A stretch of 64,000 bases of DNA from Hericium rajendrae (taxonomy: Eukaryota; Basidiomycota; Agaricomycetes; Russulales; Hericiaceae). The notes beneath the pieces were generated by a model. The model was not told the DNA's origin and ran no database searches. It saw only the letters and a list, made by a program, of their open reading frames with translations. This document shows positions 23,332 to 33,425 of the stretch, one piece after another. Both the position numbers and the translations under genes were made by a program. The stretch covers positions 1,922,001 to 1,986,000 of the forward strand of contig CM065878.1 in NCBI GenBank assembly GCA_033439255.1. The letters run 5' to 3'. Within the stretch, counting starts at the first letter, position 1. Each line of letters opens with the position of its first letter.

Positions 23332-24457
23332 ATGTCTGGTGATCATAATCCAAATCTTAACGAGATCCGGAAGCAGTTGCCACCTTTAGATGAGTCGCTG
23401 TATAATCTGAACGAGGAGGAGGTCGCGTTCTACAAGCAACAAACTGGGATCCAGGACGAGGAAGAACTGAAGCGGCACATCATTGCTATCCAAACCGAGG
23501 CCTACGCAGTTTGTGCCTTCCTCGCAGACTCGTTGCATACCATACTCATGCTGGCAATGGCAGGTCTTCCCGTTCCCTTGCATCACTGCTTTCCACTTCG
23601 CGAAGTAAGCTAAAACATTTCTGATCCGCGTCAAACCAAACTCACTCATCTAGATTGAAGATATCCCGTCTGCCAGCATATCCTCAGCTCCTAAAATTGG
23701 GGAATGACAGGCCTGGCGCCATCTTCCTTGATATTGGATGTTGCTGTACGTGTGAGACCTGTTCAGTATAATATGCTCACTCACCTTGTCTAGTCGGAAA
23801 TGACGCTTTCAAAGCGATTGCCGACGGTTACCCTCTTGAGAACGTGGTCGCTTCAGACCTTTATCAAGGTTAGTGGATGTCGCTGTATCCCATCTGGTAT
23901 ATCCTGACGGGAGGAATCCTTCAGGTTTCTGGGACGCTGGGTTGAGGTTGTTCAAACGCACGCCCGAGACTTACCCAGTACCATTCATCGCCGGGGACGT
24001 GTTCGACCACGCTCATCTCGAGCCCATTCCTGTCTTCACGGCCGCCTCCCCTCCGATGACGCCGAGGCCCAACCTGAGGGACTTGACCTCCTTGAATCCA
24101 CTGCGTGGACATGTCTCCGCGATTCATGCCTCGTCCTTCTTCCATCTCTTTCAGGAAGACCGTCAGCTAGAGCTCGCTCGCGCCCTCGCGTGTCTCCTTT
24201 CGCCCGAGCCAGGCTCCATGATTTTTGGCCAACACGGCGGGTTGCCCGAGAAAGGTTTCCGCGAGACACATCTAACCGACCGCAAGATGTTCTGTCACTC
24301 GCCCGACAGCTGGAAGGAACTATGGGATGGTGTAATCTTCGAGAAGGGTACCGTCAAAGTCGACGCAGAGGTTGTGATTGCTAAGAGGGAGGACATACAG
24401 CGCCGGTACCCAAACATGACGGTTTTCTGGCTCAATTGGTCAGTCACCAGGCTATGA
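23332..24457 (+). CDS. SAM-dependent methyltransferase, copy B
   Basis: Paralogue of copy A with identical exon architecture: 23332-23508, 23564-23604, 23654-23745, 23794-23868, 23925-24457; 918 nt, 305 aa, intact. Motif I reads LDIGCCFGNDAFKAIADGYP, followed by ENVVASDLYQGFWDAGLRLF. Second exon FPFPCITAFHFAK. Differences from A cluster in the C-terminal third (VVIAKREDIQRRYPNMTVFW). Intron positions and phases match the other copies exactly, including the 41-nt second exon. The start follows a TATA box (23255) and a short leader. It is followed in the same direction by copy C after 467 bp. Substrate unknown; intronic similarity (for example GTACGTGTGAGA after motif I in B and C) suggests B and C are the closest pair. 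Confidence 0.9.
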
Positions 24458-24710
24458 TTAAGTAGTATAGAGCATGAGCTGTGTGACTCACTGAGAAGAA
24501 TGCATTTACGACCTGTTCATCGGAGGCACCAGGGCGGATGTACGTTATTGAGAGACGAAGAAAGTATCAGGACGTATTTCGAGAGACTTGTACTTGCTGC
24601 AATGTTAAAACTAGGATGCAGCGCATCAAGTCGCTACTAGGGCAAAAAACCTGCCAAAACTCTAAGTAGGGATATCAGGTACTCCGAGAATTCCTGACCT
24701 CTAGGAACTG

Positions 24711-24924
24711 AAGATCTGGTCGATTGATGGCATGACTGCGGCCGCAGTTCATGGTCGCATGCCGCATCGAAATACGGAACCTCCAATGACTCGAGTTTCT
24801 CTCGGAACAACCGACACCGATATTTCCATGTCAGTTCAGGAATATAAAAGGAACGAAAGTATGAACGTACATCACTACCAATCAGAGCTTATCTCTCCTC
24901 CTCTAAGCTTCAAGCCCGACAACT
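24711..24924 (+). promoter_or_regulatory. Promoter of methyltransferase copy C
   Basis: Contains GATCTGGTCGATTG, the TTTCTCTCGGAAC string also found upstream of copy B (near 23200), and a TATA box TATAAAAGGAACGA at 24843, 82 bp before the ATG. All four copies share the TATAAAAGGRAC-type core. Confidence 0.6.
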
Positions 24925-26064
24925 ATGTCTGATACCCAGCATCAGAATCTTGATGATATTCGCAAGCAGCTGCCGCCTTTAGACGCGTCGCTGTATAGTT
25001 TGAACGAAGAAGAGGTCGCATTTTACAAGCAACAGACTGGAATCGAGGACGACGAAGAGCTCAAACGGCATATCATCGCTGTTCAAACCGAGGCCTACGC
25101 AGTTCGTCATTTGATTTCGCTCGTTGCAAACCAAACTCATCCTGGTGATGAATCAACAGGTTTTTCCCTTCCCATGCATCACTAGTTTCCGCTTCGCGAA
25201 GTCAGCTCCACTGCATCTATTTTCTTGCCGGATTTCAAACTAACTCACGTATCTAGGTTGAAGATATCCCGCCTACCGGCATATCTACAGCTCCTTAAAT
25301 TGGGGAAGGAAAAGCCTGGTGCGATTCTTCTTGACCTCGGATGTTGCTGTACGTGTGAGATATTCTCAGAGAAAGACACCGGCTCACCTTGTATATGTAG
25401 TCGGCAACGACGCGTTCAAGGCCATCGCCGATGGTTATCCTGCTGAGAACGTGGTCGCATCGGACCTCTATCAAGGTCAGTTTACATATCGCCGCGTTTC
25501 TATTCAATGCGCTGATGGATAAGGTTTTCAGGTTTCTGGGACGCTGGACTAAAGCTCTTCAAGCGCACACCAGAGACTTACCCGGTTACATTCATCGCCG
25601 GGGACGTCTTCGATCCTGCAAACCTCGAACCCGTCCCTGTCTTCACCGCCGCCTCTTCCCCAACAACACCGAGGCCTGTTCTCAAGGGCTTGACCTCTCT
25701 GAACCCACTACGTGGACACCTTTCTGCGATCTATGCCTCATCGTTCTTCCATCTCTTCCAGGAAGACCGTCAGCTGGAGCTCGCTCGTGCTCTTGCGTGT
25801 CTCCTTTCGCCCGAGCCAGGCTCCATGATATTCGGCCAGCACAGCGCTTTGCCGGAGAAAGGAACTCGAAAGATGGCCACGGTCGCCCGCAAGATGTTCT
25901 GCCACTCTCCCGACAGTTGGAAGGAGCTGTGGGACGGCGTGGTCTTCTGGAAGGGCACTGTCAAAGTCGAGGCAGAGATTATGCTCGCCAAGAGGGAGGA
26001 TATGCAGCGCCGGTTCCCGGATATGAAGTTCTACTGGCTCAACTGGTCGGTCACCAGGCTGTGA
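24925..26064 (+). CDS. SAM-dependent methyltransferase, copy C
   Basis: Third paralogue. Exons 24925-25101, 25160-25200, 25257-25348, 25401-25475, 25532-26064; 918 nt, 305 aa, intact. N-terminus LPPLDASLYSLNEEE; exon 2 FPFPCITSFRFAK; motif I LDLGCCVGND or FGND depending on the junction codon (TGC T|TC gives F). ENVVASDLYQGFWDAGLKLF and VTFIAGDVFDPANLEPVPVF follow. The C-terminal part has MLAKREDMQRRFPDMKFYW. Same family and probable cytosolic location as copies A, B and D; substrate not known. Allantoinase follows in the same direction after 341 bp, with no evidence of a joint function. Confidence 0.9.
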
Positions 26065-26405
26065 TTGGTATTTACCCGAACGTTCGTGTACTTGAAGTAA
26101 ACATCGGCATCAGCTGTAGCTTGCGGCGTCGCTAGAGGTTGCTAGTCAGAAAGTTTGGAAAGCATGTAAACATGGTCCGTTTCTGGGATGCAACAGGAAT
26201 TCTGAAATTTGAAAACGTCACGTTCAGTGTGCGAAGATGAGACTATGTCAAGATCCTGGTCTACCGCCTATCTCAGTAGTATGGCCGTCACCACATTGGT
26301 CTCCTCGCGATCACTTTATCCCCTTCAATCGTCTGCCACAATCATAATCGGATTTTCTGAAATCTGGGAGGACCAACGGTCACTTATACCTTGCAGCTGA
26401 CCATC

Positions 26406-28063
26406 ATGACCGCGGGTCTGCAGGTCTTTACAGGCGAGAACGTTCTTCTACCAGGCCAAGCATCACCGCGGCCTGCAACCATCGAAATCTCCCCAGGTTC
26501 GGGGAAGATTACTGCTGTCCATCTGGGGAAGAGGAGCATAGCAGATTACCCCGGCTTGACTGGGGCTCAATGGACTGATGTGGGCGAGAAGTATATGCTC
26601 CCCGGGCTTGTTGAGTACATGAATTCCTTCTTTGTCCGGCGCCCTCGATAACACAATCTCTTCAATCCAGTGCCCACGTGCATCTGAACGAACCAGGCAG
26701 AACAGACTGGGAGGGATTCTGGACCGGCACACGGGCAGCTGCATCGGGAGGCATAACGACGGTCGTAGATATGCCGTTAAACTCCATTCCTCCAACGACC
26801 ACGATCGAGTATCTGGAGCTCAAGCGCGAGGCCGCTCATGGCCAATGCTGGACTGATGTTGCATTCTGGGGAGGGGTCATACCTGGAAACCAGGTGAGTA
26901 TCATTGTGATGTGACACTGAAGCTAATCAGTTCAAGGCCTTTAGGACCACCTAAGGCCTCTAATCGAGTCCGGAGTGAAGGGATTTAAGTGCTTTCTGAT
27001 TGAAAGCGGCGTCGAAGTAAGGTGTTTCCCCCCTCCGCAAACATCTTATGCCGATGATCTTTCTTGGTAGGAATTTCCATGCGTCGCAGAGGATGATCTC
27101 GAACCTGCTATGAGTGCGCTGCAGGTACGTAGAATCCAGCAGAGATAATCCGTCACTGGCATCCTGATTCTGTGTCTACCAGCACACTGGATCTGTACTT
27201 CTCTTTCATGCCGAAGTCGACACCTCCCATCCAAACGAAGAGCCTGTCAAGGGCGATCCCACTCTTTATAGCACCTTCCTGCAGTCAAGACCTCAACAAT
27301 TTGAGGTAGACGCGATCTCTCGCATTGTGAAACTTCAGCGCAAATACCCAGACCTCCGCTGCCACATCGTACATCTCTCCGCAGCCAGCGCTCTTCCAAT
27401 CATTCGCGAGGCAAAGGCCGAAGGACTCAAACTTACCGTCGAGACATGTTTCCACTACCTATGCCTGTCTGCACGTTCAATCCCCCATGGGCATCCCGAG
27501 TTCAAATGCTGCCCGCCCATACGAGATGAAGCCAACCGTCAGGCTTTGTGGGATGCACTTCTCGATGGGACAATCGACTTCATCGTCTCTGACCACAGTC
27601 CGTGTGTTGCAGAGCTGAAGAAGATGGATGAAGGCGATATCATGAGTGCATGGGGCGGAATCAGCACTTTGGGCCTCGGCCTCAGCCTTCTATGGACTGA
27701 GAGTCAGAAGCGAGGCGTCAGCATATCGAGAATTATCGACTGGACTAGCTTGCAGACAGCGAAGCATGCCGGCCTTGACGATAGGAAGGGGAAGATCGCA
27801 GCTGGTTACGACGCCGACTTGATCATCTGGGATCCTCAGGCCGAGTACAAGGTATGATTGACGAACCTCCAACAGTGTTGCGTAGCCTGACTTTCCTTTA
27901 ATAGGTCACGAAGGAGTCGTTGAATTTCAAGAACAAGCTGACACCGTACGAAGGACTGACATTGACAGGTCGCGTGGATAAGACGATCCTTCGCGGCAGT
28001 GTCATTTACGACTTCACTCTAGGCGGACTTCAAGGATCTGAAGCCGGCGGGGAGCTGCTATAA
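26406..28063 (+). CDS. DAL1: Allantoinase
   Basis: Metal-dependent amidohydrolase opening allantoin to allantoate in purine breakdown and nitrogen salvage. Six exons (26406-26614, 26671-26893, 26945-27016, 27071-27124, 27183-27851, 27905-28063) sum to 1386 nt, 461 aa, intact. Metal ligands are visible: [17 protein letters not shown] (HxH), carbamylatable lysine in [23 protein letters not shown], and FIVSDHSPC. Family block [16 protein letters not shown] and the C-terminal [17 protein letters not shown], then [22 protein letters not shown]. The Met of [15 protein letters not shown] is the natural start. Introns 50-58 nt. It sits between methyltransferase copy C and a hAT-type MITE. Nitrogen-responsive control is likely from known biology, but no site is claimed. 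Confidence 0.95.
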
Positions 28064-28342
28064 ATGTAGGGTTGCCCATGATATGGACGAGTTGCTTTAT
28101 TTCGCATGGATGGCATGTTGTTCTCCCCTTTCCCTTCCTTTTTCGATTTAATTTATTTAATATTGATTTAATATTCGGCCATGTACACCTATAACATGAG
28201 TGCCCATGGATGGCTTATTGAATTTTTTGCTCTCGGAGTGACCAATCGACAAGCGCGTGGTTCCCACATAGAGATTCATTGCTACCCAGACAGCCAAATG
28301 GGTCGTCGTGGCTCTGGCCAAGTCCTGGACGCGACGCGACGC

Positions 28343-28350
28343 GGCGACTT
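28343..28350. repeat. Left target-site duplication of the MITE
   Basis: GGCGACTT, repeated exactly at 28863-28870. The preceding C also matches (CGGCGACTT), so 9 bp is possible. Confidence 0.8.
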
Positions 28351-28862
28351 CAGAGTTTACGGTTTCCGGAAGTGTCTCGACGTTCCCACGCCTGAGACCT
28401 CGACTCCCATATTAGTGTCTACATTATGATACTGTCTATAGTACTCTCATCGACGTTCCCACGCCTGAGACCGTCCCAAACCGTCCCAACCGTCCCAACC
28501 GTCCAACCTGTCCAAGCCGACCGTCCCGCCGCGGGACAGTCTGGACAGTTGCCTTATTCGGACACCTCTTCGAGTTGTCCACCACGCAGTCCCTTTTTGC
28601 GTTCACACCGGTTGGGGTTGGGATGGGTTGGGTTGGCGGTTGGGTTGGCGGTTGGGTTGGAGGTTGGGTTGGTTGGGTTGGCGGGTATATTGATGATTTT
28701 CGAGGGATGTGAGATATTGAGTTTGGGTTAGGGTTGGACAGACCGACCGTCCCAACCGTCCCAACTGTCCACAATTGAATGGCTTACTTAAGCATTTCGG
28801 GACGGTTGAGACGGTTGAGACGGTCGAGACGGTTGAGACACTTCTAGAAACCGTAAACCCTC
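28351..28862. mobile_element. hAT-type MITE, 512 bp
   Basis: Non-autonomous DNA transposon. Terminal inverted repeats: left CAGAGTTTACGGTTTC (28351) and right, on the minus strand, GAGGGTTTACGGTTTC, both continuing into GAAGTGTCTC. An exact 8-bp direct repeat GGCGACTT flanks it (28343-28350 and 28863-28870). The CAG-R-G start and 8-bp duplication are hAT hallmarks. The inside has no coding capacity; it is built from CCGTCCCAA-like pentamer runs, a TTGGG-rich block and GACGGTTGA repeats that extend the inverted symmetry. TIRs differ at a few sites, so the insertion is not brand new, but the duplication is still perfect. Confidence 0.85.
28613..28686 (+). repeat. TTGGG/GGCGG-rich minisatellite inside the MITE
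   Basis: About 70 bp of GGTTGGG and GGCGG words (for example GGTTGGCGGTTGGGTTGG). Many G-runs of two or three could form a quadruplex. A single TTAGGG follows at about 28727; this is not a telomere array. Confidence 0.75.
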
Positions 28863-28870
28863 GGCGACTT
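28863..28870. repeat. Right target-site duplication of the MITE
   Basis: GGCGACTT, matching 28343-28350. Removing the element and one copy restores continuous sequence GACGCGGCGACTTGATATT. Confidence 0.8.
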
Positions 28871-29024
28871 GATATTGAAGAGCGATCATGTGATGTGGAT
28901 CCGGTATTTGGCGGATAATGACGTCGACAGACTCGTCAGGAGGGAAGTGCATAAATATTGAACTTGAGCTGCATCAATCGCAACTTGAAACTTCATCCCT
29001 CCCACCTCTTCATCACAGTCCAAT

Positions 29025-30408
29025 ATGCCGACAACAAGGAGACAAACCGCGCGCGAGGAGGGCAAACTCAAGGAAGAACCCGTCGAGAAGCCGAAGCCTA
29101 AGACCCACAGGGGCAAGAAGCGCAGTACTCAGGAGCTGAAGCAAGAGGGTGGTGGTGTGGAAGATACAGAGGTTCCGGAGAAGAAGCCGAAGAACGAGTC
29201 CGAAGAGACGGTTGAAGAGGGCAAGGCGGTCGAAGAGGGCGAGACTGAGAAGACTGAGCAAACTGAGGGTAAAAAGCATGGAAGGAGATACATATGGCAA
29301 CCCGGTGCGTGGATGAGACTTCGTTTTGTAATCAGTTGATGAACGATAGAGCAGGCGTCATCGAGAGAGGCCATGTCTATTTCTTCTATCGCCCGAAAAT
29401 AGCGGTGGAGGAAGTTGGTTCACTCGACGACGTCGCCCGCTTGTATATGCTCCTTGTACCTCGGCCTCCTGAGTTCAGCATGCCGGCCGGCGACTCCTCC
29501 AAGGAGCAGGAGAACAAGGGCGAAGAAGAAGAAATGACCCTAATCAGCGAGGGCGCCGACGTCGTCCCAGCGAAAGAGATCCCCACCGCAAAGAAGCACT
29601 ATCGCCTGCTGGTCATAGGAAGAAAGCATCTGCCAGATCCTGATGCTGGTCCAGGGAGGAAGCAAACCTTCTGGGCCACGGTCACTGCTGTTGGGGATGA
29701 CCTTACGTCGGTAGAGGAGGGGCTAGGCGGGAGAACCTACGAGACGAAAACCAGAGGTATGTCTCACATCTCTTCCACCTGTGCTTAGCGTTGACGTATT
29801 ATAGGCGTCCGACATGAGTCGACAGCTCGCCTGGCTGGCCGTGGCGCATACGCCTTCGTGAACAATGAGCCTCGTGTACCGTCAGGGGCCGAGACGCATT
29901 TCGGATACCATCTGTCGCATCCAACGGACATCGGTGAAGTGCAGGAAGCGCTTGGGATCCTGAAGGCGTCCTCCTACGTCGTGCAGGTCAAGAATCCCCT
30001 GGGGCCTACCACGGGGATAATGCGTCAGAAACCTGAATACAGGCGGGTGAAATATCCAGACTGGATCATGAGTGATATCTTCGGTAAAGGCGAGAGAGGG
30101 CACGAGAGCTTTGGTTTGCGGTTTACAAGCGTAGCCACGCCTGAGCTCTTGGATTATGAGGGCGCCGACCTCCTGCTCATTGCAGCCAGATCTGGTGACG
30201 CTGGGCTTGACCTTAGTTTAGGAGAAGGACGAGGCGAAGGTAAGTCTCAATGTCCGCGTTTTGGGCTATGGCTCAATTGTTATCATCTATAGCACTGCAT
30301 GAAGCCGAAGAGAAGGAATCGAAGGAATCTATTGACGAGATCTTCAAAGAACTGGCAACGGACTACGAGAAATTCCCTTCTGAGCCATTGACAGGGCACT
30401 GGATCTGA
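29025..30408 (+). CDS. Conserved fungal protein of unknown function
   Basis: Four exons (29025-29304, 29355-29756, 29805-30239, 30293-30408) sum to 1233 nt, 410 aa, intact. The N-terminal 90 residues are lysine/glutamate-rich and look nuclear (MPTTRRQTAREEGKLKEEP). The core has the block IERGHVYFFYRPKI, followed by LYMLLVPRPPEF, HYRLLVIGRKHLPDP, FWATVTAVGDDL, the ESTARLAGRGAYAFVNNE segment and HFGYHLSHPTDIGEVQEALG. I recall homologues in many fungi annotated as hypothetical or as BTB-domain transcription factors, but I see no BTB fold here, so no function is claimed. The C-terminus ends EPLTGHWI. The MITE lies about 150 bp upstream of the ATG, inside the likely promoter. Confidence 0.8.
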
Positions 30409-30629
30409 GGAGCGAAGAAGGGACCTGGAAGTCAACGTCAACGTGTAATATTATCATACTCTCTTGAGTCATGTGTGGTCATACATATGTTGTACAGTAT
30501 ATCGGCTGGTGAAGCGTTAAATTAATGTGATCTGCCATGAAATAAACGGTACGAACCTAAGCACGATGGAAGAGTCAGGGTATGCGTCATGAAATGCTTG
30601 AAGATCGTCCCAGAGGTGTGATGGGACAA

Positions 30630-31361
30630 TTATGGCTGTCCGTCGGGCTGGTCGCCGTCTTCATTCACCCGCAGCACCTTCACCCACTCCTTGTAATTGA
30701 AATTCCCTTGACGGTCAGTAAACGAGCCCTTGATAAATCGGTCAATCTGTTTGTTCCCAAAACGATGAGTTCACAACCACTTATTTCTGACGGGACGAGC
30801 GTCACCTCTTTCTGGTCCATGCGCTCCCCGGTCTCACTCAACCACTTCTTGATTTCGTCCCCTTTGACCGTGCCTGTATCGCTCTCGTCGAAGCACGCGA
30901 ACGCCTCGACCAGCTCCGCCTCGGTATCGAACTCGAAGAGGTGCTCGCTCATCATCGTGAGGAACATCGCGAAGTTGATGCCTCTGTCGGACGACTCGTC
31001 CGCCGATGCGGACGTGCCGATCCTGTCGTGGCCGCCTGGGCGCGCGGTGAGCAGCTCGTCCATCATGCGCTTCGTAGGTGTGATACCTAGGTAGGGTGCA
31101 GCATTAGCTGCTGTAACGCACAAAGCCACGATCGACAGAATGCGCACCGAGACTGGCAAATGTTTCTTTCAGATCCTGCTCGCTAACGATGCCATCCCGG
31201 TCCTGGTCAATCAATGAGAACGCTTCCTTGAACTGCTGTATCTGTGGGGCCTGAAAGAGGGAGAACACGCCGGACGGCTCGCGGCGCGCACGCGATTTCT
31301 GGGCTTTCGTCTGCTTGGTGGGGGTCACGTTTGGAGAGAGATAGTCGGGATATCGTGACAT
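30630..31361 (-). CDS. Myosin regulatory light chain (EF-hand)
   Basis: Calmodulin-superfamily light chain expected to bind the IQ neck of myosin II for actomyosin ring function. Three exons (31148-31361, 30806-31086, 30630-30746) sum to 612 nt, 203 aa, intact. The first EF-hand is canonical: FSLIDQDRDGIVSEQDL. The third is degenerate: ACFDESDTGTVKGDEI; the last (SFTDRQGNFNYKEWVKVL) also lacks full calcium ligands. SRARREPSGVFSLF resembles the N-terminal phosphorylatable segment of regulatory light chains. Middle block GINFAMFLTMMSEHL. A calmodulin-like light chain of another type is the alternative, but a single good N-terminal EF-hand plus the basic-serine leader favours the regulatory chain (Rlc1 type). 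Confidence 0.88.
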
Positions 31362-31798
31362 TGTTGTAGATAAGTACGAGGACAAGGTCAATACGATGAA
31401 AAGTGCTCGATGTTGCGTTGCTTGTGGGGAAGAGGCTGAACTGAACGAGGCCGAAAGAAGAAGTTCGGCCGCAGCGCCGTCGCGTCCGTCGCGTCGACGT
31501 CCGAGAACGCGTCTACGACTTGTGCAACGCCAATATACAGAAAAATTCCTTTATTATCCGAACCGAATGGTCAGCGCTCTCATCAAAAGTTTATTCAAGG
31601 CCATTCCCGACAATGTACCACGACTGCGGACAGCCGGAAATCAGAGCTATCTAGGTGATCTCGAACTTTCTGACTAGCGGCGACTGACACATTGATATCC
31701 TGTGGAAACATGTACAGAGGAGGACTGCGGCCAGTGCATGGCATTATAGAGGAACAACAAATACAATACACGAATGATCCGACTGCTCAGTATACCAC
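31362..31798. other. Intergenic, light chain to methyltransferase D
   Basis: 437 bp on the promoter side of the light chain and the 3' side of methyltransferase D. A GC-rich patch with CGTCGCGT words (about 31475-31510) lies near the light-chain start. No gene seen. Confidence 0.4.
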
Positions 31799-32929
31799 TC
31801 AGAGCCTGGTGACCGACCAATTCAGCCGGTACCACTTCACGTCCGGGTACAGACGCTGCATGGTATCCCCCCTCCCAGAAAGCACGAGATCTGCGTCGAC
31901 TCTGACCGTGCCCTTCTCAAAGATCACACCGTCCCACAGATCCCTCCAGCTGTCGGGCGAATGGCAGAACATCTGGTGGGTGGTCGTGCTCATCGCGCGG
32001 AACCCTTTCTCGGGCAGCCCGCCGTGCTGGCCGAAGATCATGGAGCCTGGCTCGGGCGAAAGGAGGCAGGCGAGAGCGCGAGCGAGCTCTAGTTGTTTAT
32101 CTTCCTGGAAGAGATGGAAGAAGGCGGAGGCGTGAATTGCGGAGAGGTGACCGCGCAGTGGGTTTAGAGACGTCAAGTTCTTGAGAACAGGCCGCGGCGT
32201 CGTTGGGGGAGAGGCCGCCGTGAAGACAGGGACGGGTTCGAGGTTTGCATGATCGAAGACGTCCCCGGCGATGAACGGGACTGGGTAAGTCTCGGGTGTG
32301 CGTTTGAAAAGCTTTAACCCAGCATCCCAGAAACCTGGAGATACTGTCTGTCAGTGCACCAAATAGGAATGCAACGATATGTCAGTTGACCTTGGTAGAG
32401 ATCCGACGCAACGACGTTCTCAAGAGGATAACCATCGGCGATAGCTTTGAACGCGTCGTTGCCAACTGTATATGGTCAGCCAGCATCTTACTCTGGAAAG
32501 ACTCATACGCACAGCAACAGGCAATGTCAAGAAAAATGGCACCGGGTCTTTGCTTTCCCAATTCCAAGAGCTGTGGATACGCCGGAAGATGGAATATCTT
32601 CAACCTAGGCATGTACATTCAATTTCCTCCAAGGAACCTGACGCGGTGGAACTGACTTTGTAAAATTGAAATTAGTGATGCATGGAAACGGGAACACCTG
32701 TCAATGCTAGTATCAGTTGAGCGTTATGCAAGGGGAGACAAGGGGAACCCACTGCGTAGGCCTCGGTTTGAATAGCGATGATGTGCCGCTTGAGCTCTTC
32801 GTCGTCCTGAATGCCGGTCTGCTGCTTGTAGAACGCGGCCTCCTCCTCATTCAACTCATACAGCGACTCGTCCAGGCGAGGCAGTCGCTTGCGGATTTCG
32901 TCAAGATTTATGATATGGTTGTCAGACAT
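31799..32929 (-). CDS. SAM-dependent methyltransferase, copy D (variant motif I)
   Basis: Fourth paralogue, 5.7 kb from copy C and on the opposite strand. Exons 32753-32929, 32657-32697, 32513-32604, 32391-32465, 31799-32334; 921 nt, 306 aa, intact, with the same intron positions and phases as A-C. Exon 2 is FPFPCITNFNFTK. Motif I reads LDIACCFGND: the first glycine of the LDIGCC loop seen in A-C is alanine, which could weaken SAM binding or be tolerated. One extra residue is in the C-terminal part (LSGRGDTMQRLYPDVKWY). It ends in the common NWSVTRL. The core promoter has TATAAAAGGGACGA on the minus strand (about 32986-33000), as in its siblings. Confidence 0.88.
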
Positions 32930-33425
32930 ATTTCGAGTAGCAAGGATGAAGGACGTGCTGCGCTGCGGTCTGTTTTCACATCTTCGTCCCTTTTATATCG
33001 CAGATACAATGATTTCGTATCGAACGACTCGAATGCTGATTGCTGAAGTGCTGTAGCTGGTCAACTGCGGGAGCGCTCCAGTGCTTCGACATCGCCGTTG
33101 GCCTTTCCCGTCGGGATCCCTTCCGCGGGATCAAAGTCATCGATCAGCCTTCGGAAGTGCTTCCCACGTCGTGTCCAATGATTTTATGTAACTACCAAGC
33201 GTGCGCAGGAGCAAAATTAGTTTCTCGCAGAGTTCAGCAGGACGTATCATTATATTGAGGCGAGGCGAGGTGGGTACCTTAGCAATTCAATGCTAACCGG
33301 CACTACATCTCATGTAGCTACAATCACGCATCCGAATTGTATAACTAACCACAGGTCGACGTGAGGCCTCGAGATCCCACGCTCAGAAGGCATCATCTAA
33401 ATAAAGACTTGAGCTACCAGAACAT
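32930..33425. other. Promoter of methyltransferase D and 3' side of SDR gene
   Basis: 496 bp. The left end holds the minus-strand TATA box of copy D (CGATATAAAA, 32991-33000). The remainder has no gene that I can support; it includes the 3' region of the SDR gene. Confidence 0.45.

Noticed and set aside
28720-28735. TTAGGG resembling telomere repeat
   Set aside because: A single copy inside the MITE's G-rich block; no array.
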